Shown piece after piece: positions 1 through 5,323 of a stretch of 10,613 bases of DNA; the stretch's first letter is position 1, and every line of letters starts with the position of its first letter. The position numbers and the translations under genes were made by a program. Origin of the DNA: Planctomycetota bacterium (lineage in GTDB: Bacteria; Planctomycetota; Planctomycetia; Pirellulales; Lacipirellulaceae); contig JAJDEE010000103.1 in the NCBI GenBank assembly GCA_029259975.1, positions 1-10,613 on the forward strand, given 5' to 3'. Below the pieces are notes generated by a model. That model worked only from the letters and a program-made list of their open reading frames with translations, did not search any database and was not told where the DNA came from.

Positions 1-102
1 TTCCAGCTTCGGCAGCGACAGTCGATTCTTGCGACCGAGCGTCTCAGCGTTCTTTGGCAAAATCTCTTTTTCGTAGCGTTCTTGTAATCGTGGGGTAGCC
101 AT
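1..102 (-). CDS. rplE: 50S ribosomal protein L5, N-terminal part only
   Basis: Only the first 34 codons are present; the gene continues beyond the left edge. L5 is a large-subunit protein that binds 5S rRNA in the central protuberance. The visible peptide begins MATPRLQERYEKEI and ends LSLPKLE, a short helical N-terminus of the kind found before the conserved core of L5. The call rests mainly on position: L5 follows L24 in almost every bacterial spc cluster. The ATG at 100-102 is the first start after the rplX stop. No Shine-Dalgarno-like purine run precedes it; the bases just upstream on the coding strand are A/C-rich. The gap from rplX is 91 bases. The identification would be weak from the peptide alone but is strong in context. 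Confidence 0.85.
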   Translation of the reverse strand, partial: MATPRLQERYEKEILPKNAETLGRKNRLSLPKLE

Positions 103-193
103 GGCTTTGTTTACGGAAAGGTTGTTCTGATTCAAATATATGCTGCACGTCGTTCGCCCAGCAGGCGTGACTGGTGTGTAATTTTTCTAGCTG
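103..193. other. rplX-rplE spacer
   Basis: This 91-base gap is one of the longer spacers in the cluster. It holds a small inverted repeat (CGCC / GGCG with a five-base loop, near 155-167) and no T-run, so it is not a convincing terminator. I see no heptad repeat and no Shine-Dalgarno site for rplE. Confidence 0.4.
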
Positions 194-541
194 CTATTTC
201 TTGGCATGACCGGCGTGCGCGGGAGAAATCTGCCCTGCACTGGCTCCGCACTTCTTGCAAAATCGTTCTTTGGCACCGTCATCTGAAAAACGAGCTCCCA
301 AGCGAGTCCGACTATTGCAACTACCGCAAACAAACATCACGTTCGACAGTTGAACAGGCATCTCCTTGCTCAATCGCCCACCCTGCGGATGCTGTTGACT
401 CCGCTTGACGTGCTTATAAACACGATTGACGCTTTCGACCAAAGCCTTGCCTTTTTCACGATCGACCTGTATTACGCGACTCTGCGTGCCACGGTCGGCT
501 CCAGCAATGACTTCGACGTTGTCTCCGGTACGAATCAACAT
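194..541 (-). CDS. rplX: 50S ribosomal protein L24
   Basis: L24 is an assembly-initiating large-subunit protein that binds the 5' domain of 23S rRNA. The 115-residue product opens with the KOW-type segment (MLIRTGDNVEVIAGADRGTQ), followed by a basic region. Its C-terminal half carries two CxxC pairs, C72/C75 and C95/C98, which would form the zinc ribbon seen in many bacterial L24 proteins; E. coli L24 lacks these cysteines. A short His/Lys-rich tail ends the protein. The start ATG lies 2 bases after the rplN stop. A GAGG Shine-Dalgarno sequence sits about 10 bases upstream, inside the end of rplN, so the two genes are tightly coupled. Confidence 0.97.
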   Translation of the reverse strand: MLIRTGDNVEVIAGADRGTQSRVIQVDREKGKALVESVNRVYKHVKRSQQHPQGGRLSKEMPVQLSNVMFVCGSCNSRTRLGARFSDDGAKERFCKKCGASAGQISPAHAGHAKK

Positions 542-543
542 AG

Positions 544-912
544 CTAAACTACCTCGTTTGCGAGGCTCACAATTTTCATAAATTTGCGTTCTCGCAGCTC
601 TCGGGCAACAGCCCCAAAAATACGAGTTCCGCGTGGATTATTATCTTTGTCGATCAGCACGATGGCATTGCTGTCAAAACGGACATAGCTACCATCTTTG
701 CGTCGCGTCGGAGCTTTCACTCGCACCACAACACCGCGGACGACCGCCTTCTTCTTGACTTCGCTGCCAGGAATCACGCTTTTCACACTGCACACGATCA
801 CGTCGCCTACCTGTGCGAATCGACGGCGACTGCCTCCCAACACTTTGATGCACATCACTTCCTTGGCACCGGTGTTGTCGGCAACTGCAAGGCGGGTTTG
901 CATCTGGATCAT
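544..912 (-). CDS. rplN: 50S ribosomal protein L14
   Basis: L14 is a 122-residue beta-barrel protein of the large subunit at the 30S interface, near L19. The length is exactly that of the family and the sequence is conserved throughout: MIQMQTRLAVADNTGAKEVM at the start, the VKKKAVVRGVVVRVK strand, the DNNPRGTRIFGAVARELR segment, and MKIVSLANEV at the end. A purine stretch (GAGAG) about 7 bases upstream is a weak ribosome-binding site. The gene follows rpsQ after a 69-base spacer and is nearly contiguous with rplX. There is nothing unusual in the coding region. Confidence 0.98.
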   Translation of the reverse strand: MIQMQTRLAVADNTGAKEVMCIKVLGGSRRRFAQVGDVIVCSVKSVIPGSEVKKKAVVRGVVVRVKAPTRRKDGSYVRFDSNAIVLIDKDNNPRGTRIFGAVARELRERKFMKIVSLANEVV

Positions 913-981
913 CGTACTGCTCTCAAAATCGTATTGTTTGGTTTGTTGGCATATTCACATCAAGGCCAATCCTTGCTGCCA
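913..981. other. rpsQ-rplN spacer with small hairpin
   Basis: This 69-base spacer contains a perfect 5-base inverted repeat (CAAGG at 961-965, CCTTG at 971-975, five-base loop) six bases beyond the rpsQ stop codon. On the coding strand it is not followed by a T-run, so I do not call it a terminator. It could protect the upstream mRNA end, which is only a suggestion. Confidence 0.35.
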
Positions 982-1296
982 CTAGCTCGCCGGGGTCGCT
1001 TCAGCTCCCTCATCAGCCGCTGCTGCAGCACGCATAGCTGCGATGTCGACCAAAGTACTTGGTTTAACGACTCGCACCAGATCCCAACGCTTGAGCTTCG
1101 ACTTTGGCGGACATTCGATAATCTCGACCGTGTCGCCTAGTTTTGACTCGTTGCTTTCGTCGTGCATGTGACAGACAGTGCGACTTTTGATGAACTTGCC
1201 GTACTTCTTGTGCCTGACCAATCGATCAATTTCGACCCGTCGGCACTTGTTCATTTTATCGCTGGTCACGATACCAATAAGTTGTTTCTTGGGCAT
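982..1296 (-). CDS. rpsQ: 30S ribosomal protein S17
   Basis: S17 is a primary 16S rRNA-binding protein with an OB fold. The core is clear: IGIVTSDKMNKCRRVEIDR near the start, HDESNESKLGDTVEI in the middle, and a KSKLKRWDLVRVV strand that matches the family 'SK-x-K-x-W' segment. At 104 residues it is longer than the E. coli protein (84). The extra length is a C-terminal tail rich in Ala and acidic residues (about 80-104), probably disordered at the ribosome surface. The start ATG is 4 bases after the rpmC stop, so the two genes are probably translationally coupled. Only a weak purine stretch lies upstream. Confidence 0.97.
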   Translation of the reverse strand: MPKKQLIGIVTSDKMNKCRRVEIDRLVRHKKYGKFIKSRTVCHMHDESNESKLGDTVEIIECPPKSKLKRWDLVRVVKPSTLVDIAAMRAAAAADEGAEATPAS

Positions 1297-1300
1297 TCTT

Positions 1301-1510
1301 TTAGCTCTGGGCTACAGCGGCTTTTTGCCGCTCTGTCTGGATTGTCTTCACTCGTGCCACAAGGCGACGATGCTTGCGTAACTCGCTTGGGGCATCCAAA
1401 CGGTCAGTCTGGGCCTGGATGTGAAATCGGAACAGGTTTTCTTTCGCCTCTTTGAGAGTGAGCTCAAGCTGCTCGTCACTCATGTCGCGAAGTTCGCTAG
1501 CATTGGTCAT
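1301..1510 (-). CDS. rpmC: 50S ribosomal protein L29
   Basis: L29 is a small two-helix protein near the exit of the peptide tunnel, where it helps dock SRP and trigger factor. The 69-residue product starts MTNASELRDMSDEQLELTLK and contains the family's 'KENLFRFHIQAQT' and 'RKHRRLVARVKTIQTERQ' helices. I chose the ATG at 1508-1510 because it aligns with the usual N-terminus; an in-frame GTG at 1574-1576 would add 22 unrelated residues. No Shine-Dalgarno sequence precedes the ATG: the upstream coding strand is a C/A-rich run (see 1518-1545). The gap from rplP is 79 bases and the gap to rpsQ is 4. Confidence 0.96.
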   Translation of the reverse strand: MTNASELRDMSDEQLELTLKEAKENLFRFHIQAQTDRLDAPSELRKHRRLVARVKTIQTERQKAAVAQS

Positions 1511-1517
1511 AGTAATG

Positions 1518-1545
1518 TTGTGGTTGTGGTTCGTGGCGTGTGGCG
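1518..1545. repeat. GTGG short tandem repeat in rplP-rpmC spacer
   Basis: On the plus strand GTGG recurs at 1520, 1526, 1533 and 1540, a spacing of 6, 7 and 7 bases. On the mRNA strand this reads as CCAC repeats in a C/A-rich, unstructured stretch directly upstream of rpmC, which has no Shine-Dalgarno site. It may be a degenerate member of the 7-base-period arrays found in three other spacers of this cluster, but the register is imperfect. Confidence 0.5.
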
Positions 1546-1589
1546 GTAAATCGGCGGCAAAGCTGCCACCAGCCACTTAATCCACTCTC

Positions 1590-2000
1590 CTATTTTCTCT
1601 TTATCATCCGCACACGGACGGGCATTTTATGCGCAAGTCGAGCGAAACAAACCTTGGCCTGCTCTTCGGTTACGCCGTTCAATTCATACAGGATCGTGCC
1701 AGGCCGGACCGTTGCGGCCCAGTAATCTGGTTCACCTTTGCCTTTACCCATGCGGGTTTCCAAGGGAATCGAGGTAATCGACTTGTGCGGAAAGATACGG
1801 ATGTATAGCTTTCCTTCGCCGCGGATATATTGCTGTGCTGCAATACGCCCCGCTTCGATCGTCGCGGCACTGATCCACCCGCCCTCCATGGACTGAAGAC
1901 CAAAGTCGCCAAAGACGACCGTGTTGCCGCGAGTCGCGTCACCTCTTATACGCCCTCTTTGGCTTTTTCTGTGCTTGACCCTCTTGGGCATCAGCGCCAT
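1590..2000 (-). CDS. rplP: 50S ribosomal protein L16
   Basis: L16 binds 23S rRNA near the A site and 5S rRNA. The 136-residue product equals the E. coli length. It has the basic N-terminus MALMPKRVKHRKSQRGRIRG, the GDFGLQS segment, the RMGKGKG loop at 83-89 and the WAATVRPGTILYELNGV strand. The frame remains open upstream to a TTG at 2081, but that extra sequence is unlike L16. ATG at 1998-2000 is preferred over the ATG at 1989-1991 because GAGG lies 9 bases upstream of it (2010-2013). This start is inside rpsC, giving a 62-base overlap in another frame. A start beyond the rpsC stop would remove the conserved KxRKxxRGR segment, so the overlap is real. Confidence 0.96.
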   Translation of the reverse strand: MALMPKRVKHRKSQRGRIRGDATRGNTVVFGDFGLQSMEGGWISAATIEAGRIAAQQYIRGEGKLYIRIFPHKSITSIPLETRMGKGKGEPDYWAATVRPGTILYELNGVTEEQAKVCFARLAHKMPVRVRMIKRK

Positions 2001-2637
2001 CGTCTTGATCCTCGAAAAACATGCCTTGATTAATCCAAACCTGGACGCCAATATGCCCCTGGGCAGTCTTGGCTTCCACAAAACCGTAATCGATTTTCGC
2101 TCGCAATGTGCTCAGCGGAATCGATCCGGATATCTGCTTCTCGCGGCGGGCCATTTCGGCACCACCTAGACGGCCAGCCAACTGGATTTTAATCCCCTTG
2201 GCACCCGCCTCCATCGTTTGCTCCATCGCCCGTTTCATCGTCCGACGGAAGCTGCCCCGCTTGGCCAGCTGTTCGGCGATATCCTGCGCGACCAATTGGG
2301 CCTGCATATTCGGGTCAGAAATTTCCTCAATCTTGATGTTGATGCGTCGACCCACTAATGCCTGCAAGTCGTCCTGCAGCTGCTCGACCTCTGTTCCCTT
2401 ACGCCCAATGATTACCCCGGGACGAGCGGCAAACAGGATTACTTTGACCTCGTCGCGCGTGCGCTCGATTTCCACCTTGGAAATCCCCGCAAACTTGTAT
2501 TTCTTGTGGGCATACTTGCGGATCTTTTGATCTTCTATCAGCAGGTCGGCGAATTCCTTCTTCGACGCATACCAGCGGCTCTTCCAGCCGAGCATAATGC
2601 CTGTGCGAAAACCAATTGGATTGACTTTTTGACCCAT
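1939..2637 (-). CDS. rpsC: 30S ribosomal protein S3
   Basis: S3 lies at the mRNA entry tunnel of the small subunit and has helicase-like activity together with S4 and S5. The 232-residue protein starts MGQKVNPIGFRTGIM. It carries a type II KH domain with the GRKG loop at 78-81, and a C-terminal domain with the 'AGRLGGAEMARREKQISGSIPLSTLRAKIDYG' type of sequence. The tail (about 205-232) is variable, first acidic and then Lys/Arg-rich; its last 20 codons overlap the start of rplP. The start ATG has no Shine-Dalgarno sequence. The 78-base spacer before it holds a heptad array and a hairpin. Confidence 0.98.
   Translation of the reverse strand: MGQKVNPIGFRTGIMLGWKSRWYASKKEFADLLIEDQKIRKYAHKKYKFAGISKVEIERTRDEVKVILFAARPGVIIGRKGTEVEQLQDDLQALVGRRINIKIEEISDPNMQAQLVAQDIAEQLAKRGSFRRTMKRAMEQTMEAGAKGIKIQLAGRLGGAEMARREKQISGSIPLSTLRAKIDYGFVEAKTAQGHIGVQVWINQGMFFEDQDDGADAQEGQAQKKPKRAYKR
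2010..2013 (-). promoter_or_regulatory. Shine-Dalgarno site of rplP, inside rpsC
   Basis: GAGG on the minus strand, 9 bases before the ATG at 1998-2000. It lies within the rpsC reading frame and decides between two candidate ATG codons, since the second one has no such motif at a suitable distance. Ribosomes finishing rpsC pass over it, which fits coupled translation of S3 and L16. Confidence 0.65.
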
Positions 2638-2664
2638 AGAGTTTTTCGTTGCGAGTTACGAACT

Positions 2665-2691
2665 GGGATCAGCGAGAAGACCTCGTGACCC
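2665..2691 (-). repeat. Hairpin in the rplV-rpsC spacer
   Basis: In the mRNA, GGGUCA and CGAG pair with CUCG, UGA and CCC to make about 10 base pairs with two single-base bulges and a five-base loop. Its 5' arm uses one heptad of the adjacent array, so alternative copies of that heptad could pair in its place. It lacks a T-run and is unlikely to be an intrinsic terminator. Confidence 0.45.
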
Positions 2692-2711
2692 GTGACCCGT
2701 GACTCGCGACT
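2684..2711. repeat. Heptanucleotide array, rplV-rpsC spacer
   Basis: Four consecutive 7-base units on the plus strand: cgtgacc at 2684 and 2691, cgtgact at 2698, cgcgact at 2705. Two units are identical and the others differ by one or two bases. The array ends four bases from the rplV stop codon (2716-2718). Two looser units (cgagtta, cgaactg) lie at 2652-2665. The period matches the arrays at 3342-3369 and 4266-4328, although the unit sequence differs. Confidence 0.85.
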
Positions 2712-2715
2712 CCCT

Positions 2716-3042
2716 TTATTCAATCGTTACTTTAATGTGTGCGAAACGCTTCTTTATTACATGAGCCATCCCGCGTGCTCGCGGTCTAACTCGCTTAAAC
2801 ATCGGGCCGCCATCAACTCGTGCGTCGACCACTCGCAAACCACCCAAGTTGGGTGCCCGCAAATCCTCGGCGTTACCAAGGGCACTCTTCAAAACCTTTT
2901 CCAGCATGCGTGCGCGGCGTTGAGGCTGAAAGCGAAGGATTGCCAACGCTTCATCAACCCTCTTGCCGCGAATCAAGGCGGCCACCGGCCGTACTTTGGT
3001 CGCGCTAATGCGTGCATGTCGGTGAGTTGCTGTGTATGCCAT
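2716..3042 (-). CDS. rplV: 50S ribosomal protein L22
   Basis: L22 lines the peptide exit tunnel with an extended beta-hairpin and touches all domains of 23S rRNA. The product has 108 residues, the usual length. Recognisable segments are the N-terminal ARISATKVRPVAALIRGKRV, the helix around KVLKSALGNAEDL, and the C-terminal beta-hairpin region FKRVRPRARGMAHVIKKRFAHIKV, which matches the family 'KR-x2-PRA-x-G...KR-x-SHI' pattern. A GAGAG stretch about 9 bases upstream of the ATG is a possible weak ribosome-binding site. The gene follows rpsS after 21 bases. Confidence 0.98.
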   Translation of the reverse strand: MAYTATHRHARISATKVRPVAALIRGKRVDEALAILRFQPQRRARMLEKVLKSALGNAEDLRAPNLGGLRVVDARVDGGPMFKRVRPRARGMAHVIKKRFAHIKVTIE

Positions 3043-3063
3043 TTTCTTAAGCTCTCAGCTTAT

Positions 3064-3333
3064 CTATTTCTTGCCACGTCCGCTGTGACCGCGGAAGTTC
3101 CGGGTTGGCGAAAATTCGCCCAACTTATGACCAACCATGTCTTCGGTCACAAACACCTTGAGGTGAGCCTTGCCATTGTGGACCATAAAAGTGTGACCGA
3201 CAAACTCGGGGATGATCGTGCAGGCACGTGCCCAAGTCGTGATTGGCTCTTTATTACCAACCTCATTGAGCCGGTCGACCTTCATGTAAAGCTTGGGGTC
3301 GACAAATGGTCCTTTTTTAAGTGAACGTCCCAT
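3064..3333 (-). CDS. rpsS: 30S ribosomal protein S19
   Basis: S19 sits in the head of the small subunit, partners S13 and contacts the A-site tRNA region. The 89-residue product has the canonical start MGRSLKKGPFVDPKL, the TTWARACTIIPEFVGHTFMVHNGK core and the 'MVGHKLGEFSPTRNFRGHSGRGKK' end, all typical of the family. The ATG has no clear Shine-Dalgarno sequence; GAGG-like motifs in the spacer lie too far away (more than 20 bases). The spacer separating it from rplB carries a heptad array. Confidence 0.98.
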   Translation of the reverse strand: MGRSLKKGPFVDPKLYMKVDRLNEVGNKEPITTWARACTIIPEFVGHTFMVHNGKAHLKVFVTEDMVGHKLGEFSPTRNFRGHSGRGKK

Positions 3334-3341
3334 ATAGTTAG

Positions 3342-3369
3342 CTTTCAGATCTCAGCCCTCAGCCCTCAG
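3342..3369. repeat. Heptanucleotide array, rplB-rpsS spacer
   Basis: Four consecutive 7-base units on the plus strand: ctttcag (3342), atctcag (3349), ccctcag (3356) and ccctcag (3363). All share a final CAG, and the last two are identical. A second set of three looser units (gccgaaa, gccgacc, gccatac) occupies 3376-3396, up to the rplB stop codon. Period-7 sequence therefore covers most of the 63-base spacer. Arms agctttc (3340-3346) and gaaagcc (3379-3385) can pair across the array in the mRNA. Confidence 0.85.
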
Positions 3370-3396
3370 CAATACGCCGAAAGCCGACCGCCATAC

Positions 3397-4254
3397 CTAT
3401 TTCAATTTCAGTTGACCGTAACGTCTTGATTTACGCCGTCGCACAATAGCTTTGTTCGACGCCTTGCGGCGTTGTCGCGTCGATCCGCCCTTGGCGGGCT
3501 TGCCCTCGGGACTGACCGGATGACGGCCACCCTTGGTACGACCTTCGCCACCACCATGCGGATGGTCGACCGGATTCATCGCGGTACCACGTACATGCGG
3601 CCGCCGACCCATCCAACGCTTGCGACCGGCTTTGCCAAGCACAATCGCCCCGTGATCAATGTTACTAGCTCGACCCACCGTGGCTCGACAAGCCGAAGGG
3701 ATTCGCCGAATCTCGCCACTTGGCAGCGAAATCTGCGCCCACTCTGCTTCACGAGCCATCAACGTTGCACTCGTCCCCGCGCTGCGACAAAGCACACCAC
3801 CCAGACCAGCACGCATCTCGATATTAAAAACAGTTGTACCAAGCGGCATTTTTGCCAACGGCAGGCAATTACCCAACTTCGCCGGAGCATCCGGGCCACT
3901 CACTACCTGATCGCCTTGCTTCAAGCCATCAGGAGCAAGGATATATCGTTTCTCGCCATCAGTATAATAAAGCAACGCGATTCGAGCCGAGCGATTTGGG
4001 TCGTATTGAATCGAATTGACGCTGGCCGAAATTCCATCCTTGTTACGGCGAAAATCAACCACTCGGAATCGGCGTTTATGGCCGCCACCACGATGACGAC
4101 AGGTAATTTTCCCCTGATTATTGCGGCCACCGGTCTTGGTGATCGGACGCAGCAAACTCTTCTCAGGCTTGGCACCCGGAGTCAACTCCGCATAATCACT
4201 CACCGTCGCGTCGCGACGTCCAGGTGTGACCGGTTTGTATTTTCGAATACCCAT
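3397..4254 (-). CDS. rplB: 50S ribosomal protein L2
   Basis: L2 is a core large-subunit protein needed for subunit joining and for assembly of the peptidyl transferase centre. The 285-residue product shows the full pattern: MGIRKYKPVTPGRRDATVSD at the N-terminus, KTGGRNNQGKITCRHRGGGH near residues 40-60, the SH3-like core, and the C-terminal NPVDHPHGGGEGR motif, in which the conserved histidine region falls at 231-233. The Lys/Arg-rich C-terminal tail is also typical. The gene ends with TAG. No Shine-Dalgarno sequence is visible just before the ATG. The upstream spacer to rplW is filled with a heptad array and a fold-back structure. Confidence 0.98.
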   Translation of the reverse strand: MGIRKYKPVTPGRRDATVSDYAELTPGAKPEKSLLRPITKTGGRNNQGKITCRHRGGGHKRRFRVVDFRRNKDGISASVNSIQYDPNRSARIALLYYTDGEKRYILAPDGLKQGDQVVSGPDAPAKLGNCLPLAKMPLGTTVFNIEMRAGLGGVLCRSAGTSATLMAREAEWAQISLPSGEIRRIPSACRATVGRASNIDHGAIVLGKAGRKRWMGRRPHVRGTAMNPVDHPHGGGEGRTKGGRHPVSPEGKPAKGGSTRQRRKASNKAIVRRRKSRRYGQLKLK

Positions 4255-4265
4255 AATAAGTAGCT

Positions 4266-4328
4266 GCGAGGAATTAGGATCGAGGATCGAGCAACATCTC
4301 GCACCTCACTCCCCACACCTCACTCCTC
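4266..4328. repeat. Heptanucleotide array filling the rplW-rplB spacer
   Basis: Nine consecutive 7-base units span 63 of the 75 spacer bases. The left group is gcgagga, attagga, tcgagga, tcgagca (4266-4293); the right group is acatctc, gcacctc, actcccc, acacctc, actcctc (4294-4328). The groups are related as rough inverse complements. In the mRNA the first half is GAGG-rich and the second half CCUC-rich, and they can pair; the best local hairpin is at 4282-4307 (GAGG/CCUC, a 2x2 internal loop, CGAG/CUCG, six-base loop). Confidence 0.8.
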
Positions 4329-4329
4329 A

Positions 4330-4644
4330 TCAAAACAGTTCAATATGATGCTCGGGATCGAGCGTCACGATGGCTTTTTTCCATGGTTTTGTGTAGCCGA
4401 ACCGCATTTTTGTGCGACGTGGCTTGCCCTTGCGATTCTGCGTATGCACTTTCAGCACCTTCACCTCAAACAATTCTTCAACCGCCGCTCGTACGTCAGT
4501 CTTGGTCGCCAGCCTATTGACCTCGAAGGCATAGGCATTGCAACGGGTCGAGCGGTGCATCCCCTTTTCGGTCACCAACGGCTTGATGATAACCTGATGC
4601 GGCTCGAGCTCGATACTTGTCTTTTGTGGTATATGTCTGGGCAT
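4330..4644 (-). CDS. rplW: 50S ribosomal protein L23
   Basis: L23 stands at the peptide exit tunnel and is the docking site of trigger factor and SRP. The 104-residue product contains the family pattern: VIIKPLVTEKGM near residue 18, YAFEVNRLATKTDVRAAVEELFEVKVLKVHT in the middle, and GKPRRTKMRFGYTKPWKKAIVTL toward the end. A short basic N-terminal extension (MPRHIPQKTSIELEPHQ) precedes the core. The ATG is preceded by an A/C-rich sequence without a Shine-Dalgarno motif. The gene follows rplD after 17 bases. A small 6-base repeat (tttggc, tttggc, tttagc) occupies 4649-4666. Confidence 0.97.
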   Translation of the reverse strand: MPRHIPQKTSIELEPHQVIIKPLVTEKGMHRSTRCNAYAFEVNRLATKTDVRAAVEELFEVKVLKVHTQNRKGKPRRTKMRFGYTKPWKKAIVTLDPEHHIELF

Positions 4645-4661
4645 GATATTTGGCTTTGGCT

Positions 4662-5309
4662 TTAGCTGACTGTCTTTTGGACTTCTGCAGCCTTCTCCTT
4701 GATCTGGTCGAGCGCCTCCGGCGTAATTAGTAGCCGGCGTGACGAAAGCACACTCAATGCGTTCAATTCTGCCGCAGGCAAGACCGAAACGCCCTCGATA
4801 TTACGAGCACTCTTGTAAACATTGACCGAATTCGCTGCCGTTGCAATTAGTAGCGACTCGCCCGTGCAATCGAGGTGCCGCAAAATACCAGCCATGTCTT
4901 GCGTTTTAGGCTCGGCAAACTCAAGCTTGTCAACCAGCGTTATTTCGTCGTCTCGGACCTTCGAAGCAATAGCCATTCGCATTGCCAACCGAAGCGATTT
5001 GCGTGGCAGCGAGTACGAGTAGTCACGATTATCAACCCGATGAATATGACCACCACCCCGACGAATACCGCTCATCTTGTGGCCAGCACGGGCATTACCC
5101 GTCCCCTTCTGACGATACATCTTCTTGCGGGAGCCCTTCACATCGGCTCGATTCTTAGTCTTATGCGAACCCTGACGGAGATTCGCCTGATACATGACAA
5201 CCGCATCATGCAGCAGTTGCTTGCTAATGCGCGGAGCGAGATCGGTCGGCTCGATCGTATAAGTGCCGACCTTCTTCCCCTTGGCATCATGGACAGTGAG
5301 TTTGGGCAT
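4662..5309 (-). CDS. rplD: 50S ribosomal protein L4
   Basis: L4 binds 23S rRNA and its extended loop helps form the constriction of the peptide exit tunnel; in E. coli it also represses its own S10 operon. The 215-residue product has the N-terminal beta segment, SHKTKNRADVKGSRKKMYRQ leading to the RQKGTGNARAGH motif, the GGGHIHRVDNRDYSYSLPRK loop region, and a C-terminal alpha/beta domain. Whether it autoregulates here cannot be told from the sequence. It follows rplC after 14 bases. A GAG triplet 11 bases upstream is at most a weak ribosome-binding site. Confidence 0.98.
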   Translation of the reverse strand: MPKLTVHDAKGKKVGTYTIEPTDLAPRISKQLLHDAVVMYQANLRQGSHKTKNRADVKGSRKKMYRQKGTGNARAGHKMSGIRRGGGHIHRVDNRDYSYSLPRKSLRLAMRMAIASKVRDDEITLVDKLEFAEPKTQDMAGILRHLDCTGESLLIATAANSVNVYKSARNIEGVSVLPAAELNALSVLSSRRLLITPEALDQIKEKAAEVQKTVS

Positions 5310-5323
5310 AGCAGTACTAACTC

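Noticed and set aside
1511..1576. Upstream GTG start for rpmC
   Set aside because: It would add 22 residues (including a HNHN stretch) not found at the start of L29; the ATG at 1508-1510 fits the family.
2001..2081. Upstream TTG start for rplP
   Set aside because: The added 27 residues are unlike L16 and come from the rpsC sequence in another frame. The ATG at 1998-2000 has a Shine-Dalgarno site and the right length.
3472..4263. A 263-codon plus-strand open frame
   Set aside because: Antisense shadow of rplB, which is complete and conserved.
2641..4329. CRISPR-like array suggested by the regular repeats in the ribosomal spacers
   Set aside because: Units are only 7 bases long with no spacers between them, and no cas genes are present.
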